Source: JBGPEQ01 sp050180895 (lineage in GTDB: Bacteria > Pseudomonadota > Alphaproteobacteria > Dongiales > Dongiaceae). Taken from it: 64,000 nucleotides of DNA. Within the stretch, counting starts at the first letter, position 1; the number at the start of each line of letters is the position of its first letter. Shown piece after piece: positions 34,443 to 42,465 of this stretch. The notes beneath the pieces were generated by a model. The model saw only the letters and a list, made by a program, of their open reading frames with translations. It was not told the DNA's origin and did not search any database. Location: NCBI GenBank assembly GCA_050180895.1, contig JBFXDS010000013.1, forward strand, positions 48,233 through 112,232. Reading direction: 5' to 3'. The translations under genes and the position numbers were made by a program.

Positions 34443-36289
34443 TAGAACTGATCGCTGCCGCCGCGGGCGATGCGGGCTTCGACCTCGGCCAGCTGCTGCG
34501 GCGTGCTGACGTGGAACCATTCGCCGTCATGACGCAGGCCGTAGAGCCGCTCGCCCTCGATGGCGCGGTCGTAGAGCAGGTTCAGCGAGAAGGCGCCGTC
34601 CGGCGCGCCCGCGAACAGGCGGGGGTGCAGGATCTGGATGCCGGCATAGACGAAGGGCGCCACCTCCCACTCGCGGCGCCGGCGCAGGCGGCCGACCTGG
34701 TCGATGAAGAAGTCGCCGGGACCGTTGTAGCCGACGGCGCTCACCGTCGGCTGCAGCAGCAGCAGCCCGTCCATGGCGGCATCGTCCCAGGCCTCGGCCA
34801 GCCGGACCAGCGCATCGACCTTGCCGTTGAGCCAGACGATCTTGCCGTTGACGACATAGAAGGGCTGCGCGCCCAGGAGCGGCAGCGCCTGCTTGATGCC
34901 GCCGCCGGTCTCCAGGATCTCCCGCTCGCGCGAGAAGGTGATGCGGGGTTGCCGACGGGCTTTCAGATGCGTCTCGATCACCTCGGCGAGATGATGGGTG
35001 TTGACGACGATCTCGCCGACGCCGACCGCCGCCAGGCGATCGATCACCGTATCGATCATCGGCTTGCCCGCCACCGTCACCATCGGCTTGGGGACCGTAT
35101 CGGTGATCGGCCGCAGCCGCGTGCCGAAGCCGGCGGCGAGCACCATGGCCCGCGTCGGGGCCGACGAACGGCCGGCGTCGACGGCGCGTTGCACATTCGA
35201 CGCTGCCAACTCCTTCAGCCGCGCCTGCTGCGCCGGCGTCAGCGGCATGCGGGCGGTACGCGCGAGGAGCGCGGCGTCAAGACTGGGCGTGCGCCGGGCC
35301 GCGGGCGGAAGGTAGGAGTCGAACCAGTCGCGCACGGGCGTCAGGGCGGGATGCGCGAGGTCGCCTTCGATCAGCCGCCACGTCCGTGCCATGAACGGCA
35401 GGTAGCCGGGCTTGCCGTCGCGCAGCAGCAGGCGGGTGAAGGTGCCGAGGATGCGGGTGTTGCGCTGGACGCCGATGACGGCGGCGCTGGCGTCGAAGGC
35501 GGCGCGGTCGAGATCGGGGAAGGCGGCCAGGTAGCGCGCGCGCATCGCCGCGACGAGCTCCGGCGGCACGTCGCGACGCACGTCCGCCAGCAGCGAGACC
35601 AGATCGAACGGCCGCGGCGCGACGAGCGCGTCCTGGAAATCGAGCAGGCCGCAGGCGGCGACGCCCTTGCGGTCGGGCAGGATCATCAGGTTGTCGACAT
35701 GATAGTCGAACAGCACCAGCGTGTCGGGCACGGCGTGCCGCTTCGGCAGGATGGCGCGCCAGGCCGCGAGGTAGCTCTCGCGCTGCGTCGCGGTCGGCGG
35801 CGCGTCCTGCGTCGCCGGCCAGTACCAGTCGAGGAGCAGCGAGACCTCGCGCAGGGCGCGGGCGTCGTCGAAGACCGACAGGCCGGACTGGCGCGCCGGG
35901 ACGAACTTGCGATGCAGGTCGATCAGCAGGTCGACAGCGAGGGCGTAGAGCTCGGCCTCGTCATGGCCGCGCGCGAGCAGGCGGGTGTAGGTGTCGTCGC
36001 CGAAATCCTCCAGCAGCAGCAGCCCGTTCTCCGCATCGGCGGCGAGGATGCGCGGCGCGCTGTAGCCCAGGTTGCGCAGCAGGCTGGCCATGGCCATGTA
36101 GGGCCGCACGTCCTCCTGCGGCGGCGGAGCGTCCATCAGAACGGCGCGGCGACCTGCGCCCTCCAGCCGATCGTAGTGGCGGAACGAGGCGTCGCCGGCG
36201 AGGCGGCGGCGGTCGGCCGCGCCCCAGCCATGGGCCGCAAGGAAGCGCGCGATGCGCGCTTCGCGGTCGACGGGCCGCGGCTCAGCCAT
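34439..36289 (-). CDS. AmgK-MurU fusion: anomeric MurNAc/GlcNAc kinase joined to sugar-1-P nucleotidyltransferase
   Basis: A single 616-aa frame. Residues 1-340 are an aminoglycoside-phosphotransferase-fold kinase of the AmgK type (GDASFRHYDRLEG, catalytic FDYHVDNLM, GLLDFQDALVAPRPFDLVSLL). Residues 380-616 are a MurU-type uridylyltransferase (MVLAAGFGTRLRPITDTVPKP, EILETGGGIKQALP, GEWFHVSTPQQLAEVEARI). A Pro/Ala linker joins them. In most Alphaproteobacteria these are two adjacent genes. Together they recycle peptidoglycan MurNAc to UDP-MurNAc, bypassing de novo MurA and hence fosfomycin. The metal-binding position of the MurU half, normally NGD or NSD, reads VVNGKIVW (Lys483). It starts 8 bases inside the end of tsaE. 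Confidence 0.9.
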   Translation of the reverse strand: MAEPRPVDREARIARFLAAHGWGAADRRRLAGDASFRHYDRLEGAGRRAVLMDAPPPQEDVRPYMAMASLLRNLGYSAPRILAADAENGLLLLEDFGDDTYTRLLARGHDEAELYALAVDLLIDLHRKFVPARQSGLSVFDDARALREVSLLLDWYWPATQDAPPTATQRESYLAAWRAILPKRHAVPDTLVLFDYHVDNLMILPDRKGVAACGLLDFQDALVAPRPFDLVSLLADVRRDVPPELVAAMRARYLAAFPDLDRAAFDASAAVIGVQRNTRILGTFTRLLLRDGKPGYLPFMARTWRLIEGDLAHPALTPVRDWFDSYLPPAARRTPSLDAALLARTARMPLTPAQQARLKELAASNVQRAVDAGRSSAPTRAMVLAAGFGTRLRPITDTVPKPMVTVAGKPMIDTVIDRLAAVGVGEIVVNTHHLAEVIETHLKARRQPRITFSREREILETGGGIKQALPLLGAQPFYVVNGKIVWLNGKVDALVRLAEAWDDAAMDGLLLLQPTVSAVGYNGPGDFFIDQVGRLRRRREWEVAPFVYAGIQILHPRLFAGAPDGAFSLNLLYDRAIEGERLYGLRHDGEWFHVSTPQQLAEVEARIARGGSDQFY

Positions 36290-36773
36290 CGGGGAACAGG
36301 CCGGCGAGGCGCGGCGCCCAGCCGCCATGGCCGGCGAGGCGGGCGCGCCGCGCGGTCGGCCGGTCGCCATAGGCGAGGGCGATGTCCAGGCGCTCGACCG
36401 GCAGCAGACCGCCCAGGCGCTCCGGCCACTCGATGAGGGCGATGCCGTCGGTGAGCGCCTCCTCGAAGCCGAGCTCATAGGCCTCCTCGGGCCGGGCCAG
36501 ACGGTAGAGGTCGAAATGCCAGATCGGGCCGGCCGGCGACTCGTAGGTCTGCACCAGCGTGAAGGTGGGGCTCGGCACCTCCTCGCCGTCGCCGGCGGCG
36601 GCATCGACGAAGGCGCGGGCGAAGCGCGTCTTGCCGGTGCCGAGGTCGCCAGCGAGGGCGATGACGTCGCCGGCATGGGCGACGGCGGCGATGCGGCGCG
36701 CCAGCGCCACCGTCGCCGCCTCGTCCCCCAGCTCCATCATGCGCACCACCGGTTCACGCGTCGCCCCGACCAT
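36282..36773 (-). CDS. tsaE: tRNA threonylcarbamoyladenosine biosynthesis ATPase TsaE
   Basis: ATPase that with TsaB/TsaD makes t6A37 in ANN-decoding tRNAs. 163 aa; Walker A GDLGTGKT at residues 42-49, VPSPTFTLVQTYE, HFDLYRLARPEEAYELGFEE and IEWPERLGGLLP are the family motifs. It is the first gene of the tsaE-amgK/murU-addB-addA-trxA run. In Alphaproteobacteria divL and ahcY usually lie immediately upstream; here they are 8 kb away. Confidence 0.95.
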   Translation of the reverse strand: MVGATREPVVRMMELGDEAATVALARRIAAVAHAGDVIALAGDLGTGKTRFARAFVDAAAGDGEEVPSPTFTLVQTYESPAGPIWHFDLYRLARPEEAYELGFEEALTDGIALIEWPERLGGLLPVERLDIALAYGDRPTARRARLAGHGGWAPRLAGLFPDG

Positions 36774-36895
36774 TGGCGGTGGTTTTAGCCTCCGGACCTG
36801 TCCGCAGCAACGCCGCCGACGGGGTTGCGCGACTCGAACGAAGCCAGCATGTTAGCCGCCACTCGACACCCAGGATCATGAAATGCCGATACGGA

Positions 36896-36998
36896 CCCTC
36901 ACCCCCGCCCTCTCCCGCTTCGCGGTAGAGGGGGCTAACGAGACAGGCCATTTCCGCTGCGTCCCCTCGCCCGCGAAGCGGGAGAGGGACAGGGTGAG
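36896..36998. repeat. Inverted repeat of the CCCTCTCCCGC family (complete copy)
   Basis: The arms at 36896-36925 and 36971-36998 are imperfect reverse complements built on CCCTCTCCCGCTTCGCGG and CCGCGAAGCGGGAGAGGG, with an outer pair CCCTCACC/AGGGTGAG. The 45-base centre is not repeated elsewhere in the window. It lies between the divergent tsaE and ferredoxin-NADP reductase genes, exactly where the tsaE-divL synteny breaks. A related copy begins at 63926. Confidence 0.85.
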
Positions 36999-37013
36999 AG
37001 TGCGTTACTCAGC

Positions 37014-38033
37014 ATGACCTCCTCCACGCACAGCACAGACGTCGTCATCATCGGGGCCGGGCCGGTGGGGCTCTTCGCCGTGTTCGAGTGCGGCATGCTG
37101 AAGATGCGCTGCCATGTCGTCGATGCCCTCGAGACGACCGGCGGGCAGTGCGCGGCGCTCTATCCGGAGAAGCCGATCTACGACATTCCGGCCTATCCGC
37201 GCATCGACGCCGTCGACCTGATCCGACGGCTGGAAGAGCAGATCGCGCCGTTCAAGCCGGTCTACCACCTGGGTCAGCAGGTGGAGTCGCTGACGCCGGA
37301 GGGCGGCGGCTGGGTCGTCGCCACGACGGCCGGCACCCGCATTGCGGCCAAGGCGGTCATCGTCGCCGCCGGGGTCGGCGCCTTCGGACCGAACCGGCCG
37401 CCGCTGCCGGACATCGAGCAGTATGAGGGGCGCAGCGTCTTCTACCTGGTGAAGCAGCGCGAGGACTTCCGCGGCAAGCGCATCGTCATCGCCGGCGGCG
37501 GCGACTCGGCGGTCGACTGGACGCTGTCGCTGGCGGAGGTGGCGGCGAAGCTCTACGTGATCCACCGCCGCCCGAAGTTCCGCGCCGCACCGGAGAGCGT
37601 GGCCCGCATGGACGCGCTGACCAAGGCGGGCAAGATCGAGATGGTGGTGCCCTACCAGCTCGCCCGCCTGGAAGGGAGCGACGGCCGCCTCTCCGCCGTC
37701 ATCGTCGCCACCCTCGACGGGCAGGAGCGCCGGCTGGAGGCCGACGTGCTGCTGCCCTTCTTCGGCCTGGCGATGAACCTGGGGCCGATCGCCGAGTGGG
37801 GCCTCGACCTCGACCACAAGCATATCAAGGTCGACCCGGCGACCTGCGCCGCCAGCCGGCCGGGCATCTTCGCCATCGGCGACATCGCCGCCTATCCCGG
37901 CAAGCTCAAGCTCATCCTCTCCGGCTTCTCCGAGGCGGCGATGGCGGCGCACGCCATCTACCCGCTGGTGCATCCCGGCGAGGCGCTGCATTTCGAGTAC
38001 TCGACGACCAGCGGAGTGCCGGGCGTGGGGTGA
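37014..38033 (+). CDS. Ferredoxin--NADP+ reductase, thioredoxin-reductase-like (type 2)
   Basis: A 339-aa FAD protein of the YumC-type FNR family, moving electrons between NADPH and ferredoxin or flavodoxin. FAD fold DVVIIGAGPVGLFAVFECG, the diagnostic GGQCAALYPEKPIYDIPAYP (no CxxC redox pair, which separates it from thioredoxin reductase), NADPH fold IVIAGGGDSAVDW and IFAIGDIAAYPGK. It begins 15 bases after the inverted repeat. Together with the 2-oxoacid:ferredoxin-type operon to the right it could link reduced ferredoxin and NADPH (inference). Confidence 0.92.
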   Translation: MTSSTHSTDVVIIGAGPVGLFAVFECGMLKMRCHVVDALETTGGQCAALYPEKPIYDIPAYPRIDAVDLIRRLEEQIAPFKPVYHLGQQVESLTPEGGGWVVATTAGTRIAAKAVIVAAGVGAFGPNRPPLPDIEQYEGRSVFYLVKQREDFRGKRIVIAGGGDSAVDWTLSLAEVAAKLYVIHRRPKFRAAPESVARMDALTKAGKIEMVVPYQLARLEGSDGRLSAVIVATLDGQERRLEADVLLPFFGLAMNLGPIAEWGLDLDHKHIKVDPATCAASRPGIFAIGDIAAYPGKLKLILSGFSEAAMAAHAIYPLVHPGEALHFEYSTTSGVPGVG

Positions 38034-38110
38034 GGGGCCAGCGGCCCGAAAAACGATGGATGGACCCCATGTCCAGCGCTATCGCATGCACACATGTCTG
38101 CAGAACCATC

Positions 38111-38194
38111 CTGCGTTCTTCGACAGGCTCAGGATGAGGGAAATCTTACTGGCACGACGAAAATCCCTCATCCTGAGCCTGTCGAAAGACGCAC
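38111..38194. repeat. Dispersed palindromic repeat, copy 4
   Basis: The arms 38111-38140 and 38165-38194 are reverse complements with one or two mismatches (GTTCTTCGAC against GTCGAAAGAC), so this is the most degenerate of the five copies. It uses the AGGCTC/GAGCCT arm version. Located 77 bases after the FNR stop. Confidence 0.85.
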
Positions 38195-38615
38195 GCCGGT
38201 CATCCCAATCTCCGGCAAGCAATTGATTCGACTCGCAAACTTGTGTGCATCCCCTTGATGTCCAGCGGAGAGGCGGTTGCAGTGACGCCCGGCACGGACC
38301 GGCCGCACGATAGAGGGTCGACTCGCAAAACTCGAAATTCAACCCTATCGTATTTTGCGTAGTACCGCTGGGCCGACCATACGCCTCGTTCTGCTGCAAG
38401 CCGCCATAGTTCGAAGCGCTATCTGCCATTTGATCAGCGATGTCAAAAACCGCGACTGGCAACGGCAAGAACCGCAATCGCACGTGAACAGATAAGGTAC
38501 TTAACCGTGAATGTCAAGCGTGCCCGTCATTGTTGCGGATCGAGCTATCGCTCGCAGAAGCGCCGCGCCGGACGGCCGAGGCGGTCGCCGGAGCCCAGCG
38601 AACCCGAGAGGCCTA
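38195..38615. other. Gene-free stretch with lower GC content
   Basis: About 420 bases between the repeat and the convergent dioxygenase gene. I see no credible gene. The base composition is visibly less GC-rich than the surroundings (for example ACTCGAAATTCAACCCTATCG near 38330 and AGATAAGGTACTTAACCG near 38490). A 12-bp direct repeat TCGACTCGCAAA occurs at about 38228 and 38318. Possible short foreign or degraded DNA. Confidence 0.6.
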
Positions 38616-39521
38616 TTACGCCGCCTCCTTGTTCTCGATGAAATCCGGCGGCATGTCCGGTCCCCAGCAGTAGACGGCGTGACGCACGTCCCAGGCGCGC
38701 GGCTCCCACGCCGCGTCTTCGGGGATGTAGTCCATGTCGTAGAAATACTCGGCGTAGCTGCCCCAGGGATCGCGGGCGTAGTAGAAGAGGTTGCTGCCGA
38801 TCGCGTGACGCCCTACGCCCCAGCCCGCTTTCCAGCCGCGCGACTGCAGCCACATCGCGCCCACGCCGATCTCGTCGAAGCTGCCCACCTCGTAGGAGGC
38901 GTGGTGGAAGCCGCGATGGCTCGACTTCGCGAAGGCGATCGCGTGATGATCGGTGGCGCAGCGCAGGAACGACAGCAGGCCGGGCACCCGGTCCGACACC
39001 CTGAAGCCCAGCACGCCCGTGTAGAAGCGCTCCGCCGCCTCCGGGTCGGGCGTGAAGAACAGCACATGGCCGAGCCGGCGCGGCGCCGCCCGCTCGAACG
39101 TCGGCAGGCCGCGCGCGCCCATCCGCGGCGCGTGGCCTGGCCCGTTGTAGGACGGCGGCGGCTCGGCCGCGCTCGCCGTCGGCGCTTCCGCGCGGATGTT
39201 GACGAGGTTGCCGTCGGGATCGCGCAGCCAGATCCCGACCTGCGCCGCCGCCGCCGCCGGCTCGATCTCGGGAACGCCGGCCTGCCTCAGCGCCGCGCGC
39301 ACCGCCACGAAATGCTCGCCGGGCGCCGCGAACGCGACATGGTGCAGCCGCTTCCTCGGCCCCTCGAACAGCAGCAGCTCGCCGCCCCCGTGCCCGGCCT
39401 CGAGCCGCAGCGCGTTGCCCTCGCCCGCCGCGGTCGTCAGCCCGAAATCGCGATAGAACGCCTCGCCCTTCGCCGGGTCCGGCACTTCCAGCGCGTAGTG
39501 GATCAGCCCCTTCACCGCCAT
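38616..39521 (-). CDS. Extradiol ring-cleavage dioxygenase (VOC superfamily, type I)
   Basis: A 301-aa two-domain vicinal-oxygen-chelate protein resembling catechol 2,3-dioxygenase/BphC. Domain 1 is about residues 1-130 (KGLIHYALEVPDPAKGEAFY), domain 2 about 150-290. The iron ligands expected in domain 2 are present: His in RRLGHVLFFTPD, His in GFHHASYEV and Glu in SYAEYFYDMDYIPED. This is the active-site set of class I meta-cleavage enzymes. The substrate cannot be assigned; no other aromatic-pathway genes are beside it. ATG 39521 was chosen (MAVKGLIHYALEVP). It is 51 bases downstream of korB and may share its transcript. Confidence 0.87.
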   Translation of the reverse strand: MAVKGLIHYALEVPDPAKGEAFYRDFGLTTAAGEGNALRLEAGHGGGELLLFEGPRKRLHHVAFAAPGEHFVAVRAALRQAGVPEIEPAAAAAQVGIWLRDPDGNLVNIRAEAPTASAAEPPPSYNGPGHAPRMGARGLPTFERAAPRRLGHVLFFTPDPEAAERFYTGVLGFRVSDRVPGLLSFLRCATDHHAIAFAKSSHRGFHHASYEVGSFDEIGVGAMWLQSRGWKAGWGVGRHAIGSNLFYYARDPWGSYAEYFYDMDYIPEDAAWEPRAWDVRHAVYCWGPDMPPDFIENKEAA

Positions 39522-39571
39522 CCGACCATCTCCTGTCCGAATGCGAACCGTTGCCGGGTCTTCCGCCGAGG

Positions 39572-40627
39572 CTATCGAAGCGAGTCGTTGAACGACTCTA
39601 ACGCCGCCGCACCGGGGCACAGTTCCGCGTCCGTAAGCTGGTTCAGCGGCGTGTCGACGGTATTGAGATCGTCGTGCAGGTCGGTCGCCTCGGGATCCAG
39701 ATAGAGCACACCGGTCACGATCTCGCCGGCCGCATGCCGCTCCTGCAGGTACCTCATGGCGGCGATGCGGTCATGCGGGTCGTAGTCGGCGGAGAGCTTG
39801 CGCAGCCGGAGCCGGCCGCCGTTGTGCTGCACGATCTCCTCGACCGTGCCCGGCGCGTAGTCGGCGGTGATCTCCTCCCGTTCCGGGATGATGTCGAGGC
39901 GGTTGACGGCCTCGTTGTGCTCGCGCACGTAGTCGAAGCTCTTGGTCGAGCCCTCGTGGTTGTTGAAGGCGACGCAAGGCGAGAGGCAGTCGATGAGGGC
40001 GGCGCCGTGATGCCGGATCGCGGCCTTGATCATCGGCACCAGCTGCGCCTTGTCGCCGGAGAAGCTGCGGGCGACGAAGCTGGCCCCGAGCTGCAGCGAC
40101 AGGCTGACGAGATCGATCGGCTCGTCATAATTGACGACGCCGCGCTTGCTCTTCGATCCGCGGTCGGCCGTCGCCGAGAACTGACCCTTGGTGAGCCCGT
40201 ACACTCCGTTGTTCTCGACGATGTAGGTCATGTTTACGCTGCGGCGGATGCAGTGCGCGAACTGGCCGAGGCCGATCGAGGCCGAGTCGCCGTCGCCGGA
40301 AACGCCGAGATAGATCAGGTCGCGGTTGGCGAGGTTGGCGCCGGTCAGCACCGAGGGCATGCGGCCGTGCACGCTGTTGAAGCCATGGGAGCTGCCGAGG
40401 AAGTAGTTCGGCGTCTTCGACGAGCAGCCGATGCCGGACAGCTTGGCGATGCGGTGCGGCGGCAATTCCAGCTCGTAGCAGGCCTGGATGATGGCAGCGC
40501 TGATGGAGTCGTGGCCGCAGCCGGCGCACAGCGTGGAGACCGCGCCCTCGTAGTCGCGGCGCGTGAAACCCAGGCTGTTCGTCGGCAGCTGGGGGTGATG
40601 CAGCGTCGGCTTGGCGATGAAGGTCAT
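39572..40627 (-). CDS. korB: 2-oxoglutarate (2-oxoacid):acceptor oxidoreductase beta subunit
   Basis: Thiamine-diphosphate and Fe-S subunit, 351 aa. CAGCGHDSISAAI and GIGCSSKTPNYF supply the cluster cysteines, with a further Cys in LSPCVAFNN. The TPP-Mg motif is GVSGDGDSASIGLGQ with ENNGVYGLTKGQ downstream. The enzyme oxidatively decarboxylates 2-oxoglutarate or a related 2-oxoacid to the CoA ester, using ferredoxin or, with the flavoprotein encoded upstream, NAD(P). It overlaps korA by ATGA. Confidence 0.92.
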   Translation of the reverse strand: MTFIAKPTLHHPQLPTNSLGFTRRDYEGAVSTLCAGCGHDSISAAIIQACYELELPPHRIAKLSGIGCSSKTPNYFLGSSHGFNSVHGRMPSVLTGANLANRDLIYLGVSGDGDSASIGLGQFAHCIRRSVNMTYIVENNGVYGLTKGQFSATADRGSKSKRGVVNYDEPIDLVSLSLQLGASFVARSFSGDKAQLVPMIKAAIRHHGAALIDCLSPCVAFNNHEGSTKSFDYVREHNEAVNRLDIIPEREEITADYAPGTVEEIVQHNGGRLRLRKLSADYDPHDRIAAMRYLQERHAAGEIVTGVLYLDPEATDLHDDLNTVDTPLNQLTDAELCPGAAALESFNDSLR

Positions 40628-42465
40628 CCGGTGCCTCTGCGGAAGGGTGCGACGTTGAGCGCCGCCAGCCGCCCGGCGATCTCTCGGATGATGAAGCGGG
40701 CGGTGATCGGCGTGCCGTCGTAGTGGAGAATGGGGACCAGCTTGGCCGGGTCGACGTCGCACTCGTTGACCAGCAGCATGCGCATCTGGCCGTCGCGGTT
40801 CTGCTCGACGACGAACACCTTGTCGTACCTGGCGATGAAGGCGGCCACGTCGTCGTGGAACGGGAAGGCGCGCAGGCGCAGGATATCGAGCACGGCGCCG
40901 TGGTCCTGGAGCGCGTCGAGAGCCTCTTCCATGGCCGGGGCGGTCGAGCCGTAGTAGATGACGCCGAAGCGCGCCGCCTTGTGCAGGGGCCCTTGAACGG
41001 GCGGCGGCACCAAATCGCGCGCCGTCCGGAACTTCTTCCGCAGCCGCTGCATGTTGTCCACGTAGGCGGCACCCTCCTCCGTGTAACGCGCGAAGGCGTC
41101 CTTGCTGCTACCGCGCGTGAAAAAGGAGCCGCGCGTCGGGTGGGTCCCGGGATAGGTGCGGTAGGCGATGCCGTCATCATCGACGTCGAGATAGCGGCCG
41201 AACTCCTTGCCGCCCTCGAGATCCGCCGAGTCCATGACCTTGCCGCGATCCATGCGCCTGCCATCGTCCCACGCGAGGGGCTCGCTCAGCCACTCGTTCA
41301 TGCCGATGTCGAGATCGAGCATGACGAAGATCGGCGTTTGCAGCCGGTCCGCCAGGTCGAACGCCAGCGCGGCGAACTCGAAGCACTCGCTGGGATCGGC
41401 GGGGATCAGCATGACATGCTTGGTATCGCCATGAGAGGCGTAGGCGCAGGCCAGCAGATCCGATTGCTGCGTGCGCGTCGGCATGCCGGTCGACGGACCG
41501 CCTCGCTGGATGTCGAAGATGACGGCCGGCACCTCCGCGAAGTACGCCAGCCCGAAGAACTCCTGCATCAGCGAGATGCCCGGACCGGAGGTGGTGGTGA
41601 AGGCGCGCGCCCCGTTCCAAGCGGCGCCGATGACCATGCCGATGGAGGCGATCTCGTCCTCCGCCTGGACGATGCTGAAGCGGTTCTTGCCGGATTCCGG
41701 ATCGGCGCGGTACCGGCGGCAGAAGCGCATGAAGGCCTCCGCCAACGAGGTCGAGGGCGTGATCGGATACCAGGCGGCGACCGTGGCGCCGCCATAGACG
41801 CAGCCGAGGGCCACGGCGCTGTTGCCGTCGACGAAGATGCGGTCGCCGACCGCCTGGGCGCGCTTCAACCGCAGGCCGAGCGGACATTTGAGCTGCGTGA
41901 GCGCATAGTCGCGCCCCAGATGGAGCGCGTGGTTGTTGGCGCCGATCAGCTTGTCCTTGCCCTTGAACTGCTCGCCGATGAGCCGCTCGACCTCCGCCAC
42001 GTCCATATCCAGCAGCGCCGACAATGCGCCCAGATACATGATGTTCTTCGACAACTGGCGCTGGCGGGCGTCGCTGTATTCGCGGTTGCAGATCCCGGTC
42101 AACGGCACGCCGACGACGTTGATGTCATCGCGCAGCCTTGCCGGCGGCGCCTCCTTCGTCGAGTCGTAGAACAGGTAGCCGCCCGGCTCGATGCTGGCGA
42201 CGTCGGCGTCCCACGTCTGCGGATTCATCGCCACCATCAGATCGACGCCGCCGCGACGGCCGCGATAGCCGGTCTCGGACACGCGCACCTCGTACCAGGT
42301 CGGCAGCCCCTGGATGTTGGACGGAAAGATGTTGCGCGAGCTGATGGGCACACCCATGCGCAGGATCGATTTCGCGAACAGCCGATTGGCGCTGGCCGAG
42401 CCGGAGCCGTTGACGTTGGCGAACTTGACGACGAAGTCGTTGGTGCTTTCTAGCGGGCGCGGCAT
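40624..42465 (-). CDS. korA: 2-oxoglutarate (2-oxoacid):acceptor oxidoreductase, fused gamma-alpha subunit
   Basis: Carries the fused gamma and alpha domains, 613 aa. The N-terminal gamma domain (about 1-190) contains KFANVNGSGSASANRLFAKS and the alpha domain AAWYPITPSTSLAEAF, TTTSGPGISLMQEFFGLAYFAE and DIQRGGPSTGMPTRTQQSDL, the pyrimidine-binding signature of KorA/VorB proteins. ATG 42465 (MPRPLESTNDF) was chosen; it lies inside the end of the upstream flavoprotein gene (16-base overlap), so translation is coupled. Confidence 0.92.
   Translation of the reverse strand: MPRPLESTNDFVVKFANVNGSGSASANRLFAKSILRMGVPISSRNIFPSNIQGLPTWYEVRVSETGYRGRRGGVDLMVAMNPQTWDADVASIEPGGYLFYDSTKEAPPARLRDDINVVGVPLTGICNREYSDARQRQLSKNIMYLGALSALLDMDVAEVERLIGEQFKGKDKLIGANNHALHLGRDYALTQLKCPLGLRLKRAQAVGDRIFVDGNSAVALGCVYGGATVAAWYPITPSTSLAEAFMRFCRRYRADPESGKNRFSIVQAEDEIASIGMVIGAAWNGARAFTTTSGPGISLMQEFFGLAYFAEVPAVIFDIQRGGPSTGMPTRTQQSDLLACAYASHGDTKHVMLIPADPSECFEFAALAFDLADRLQTPIFVMLDLDIGMNEWLSEPLAWDDGRRMDRGKVMDSADLEGGKEFGRYLDVDDDGIAYRTYPGTHPTRGSFFTRGSSKDAFARYTEEGAAYVDNMQRLRKKFRTARDLVPPPVQGPLHKAARFGVIYYGSTAPAMEEALDALQDHGAVLDILRLRAFPFHDDVAAFIARYDKVFVVEQNRDGQMRMLLVNECDVDPAKLVPILHYDGTPITARFIIREIAGRLAALNVAPFRRGTG

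Noticed and set aside
36896..36998. CRISPR array
   Set aside because: Only one inverted pair is present; there are no regularly spaced direct repeats and no cas genes in the window.
38079..38483. Possible 134-aa gene on the minus strand
   Set aside because: It covers the palindromic repeat, has no ribosome-binding site and no recognisable domain.
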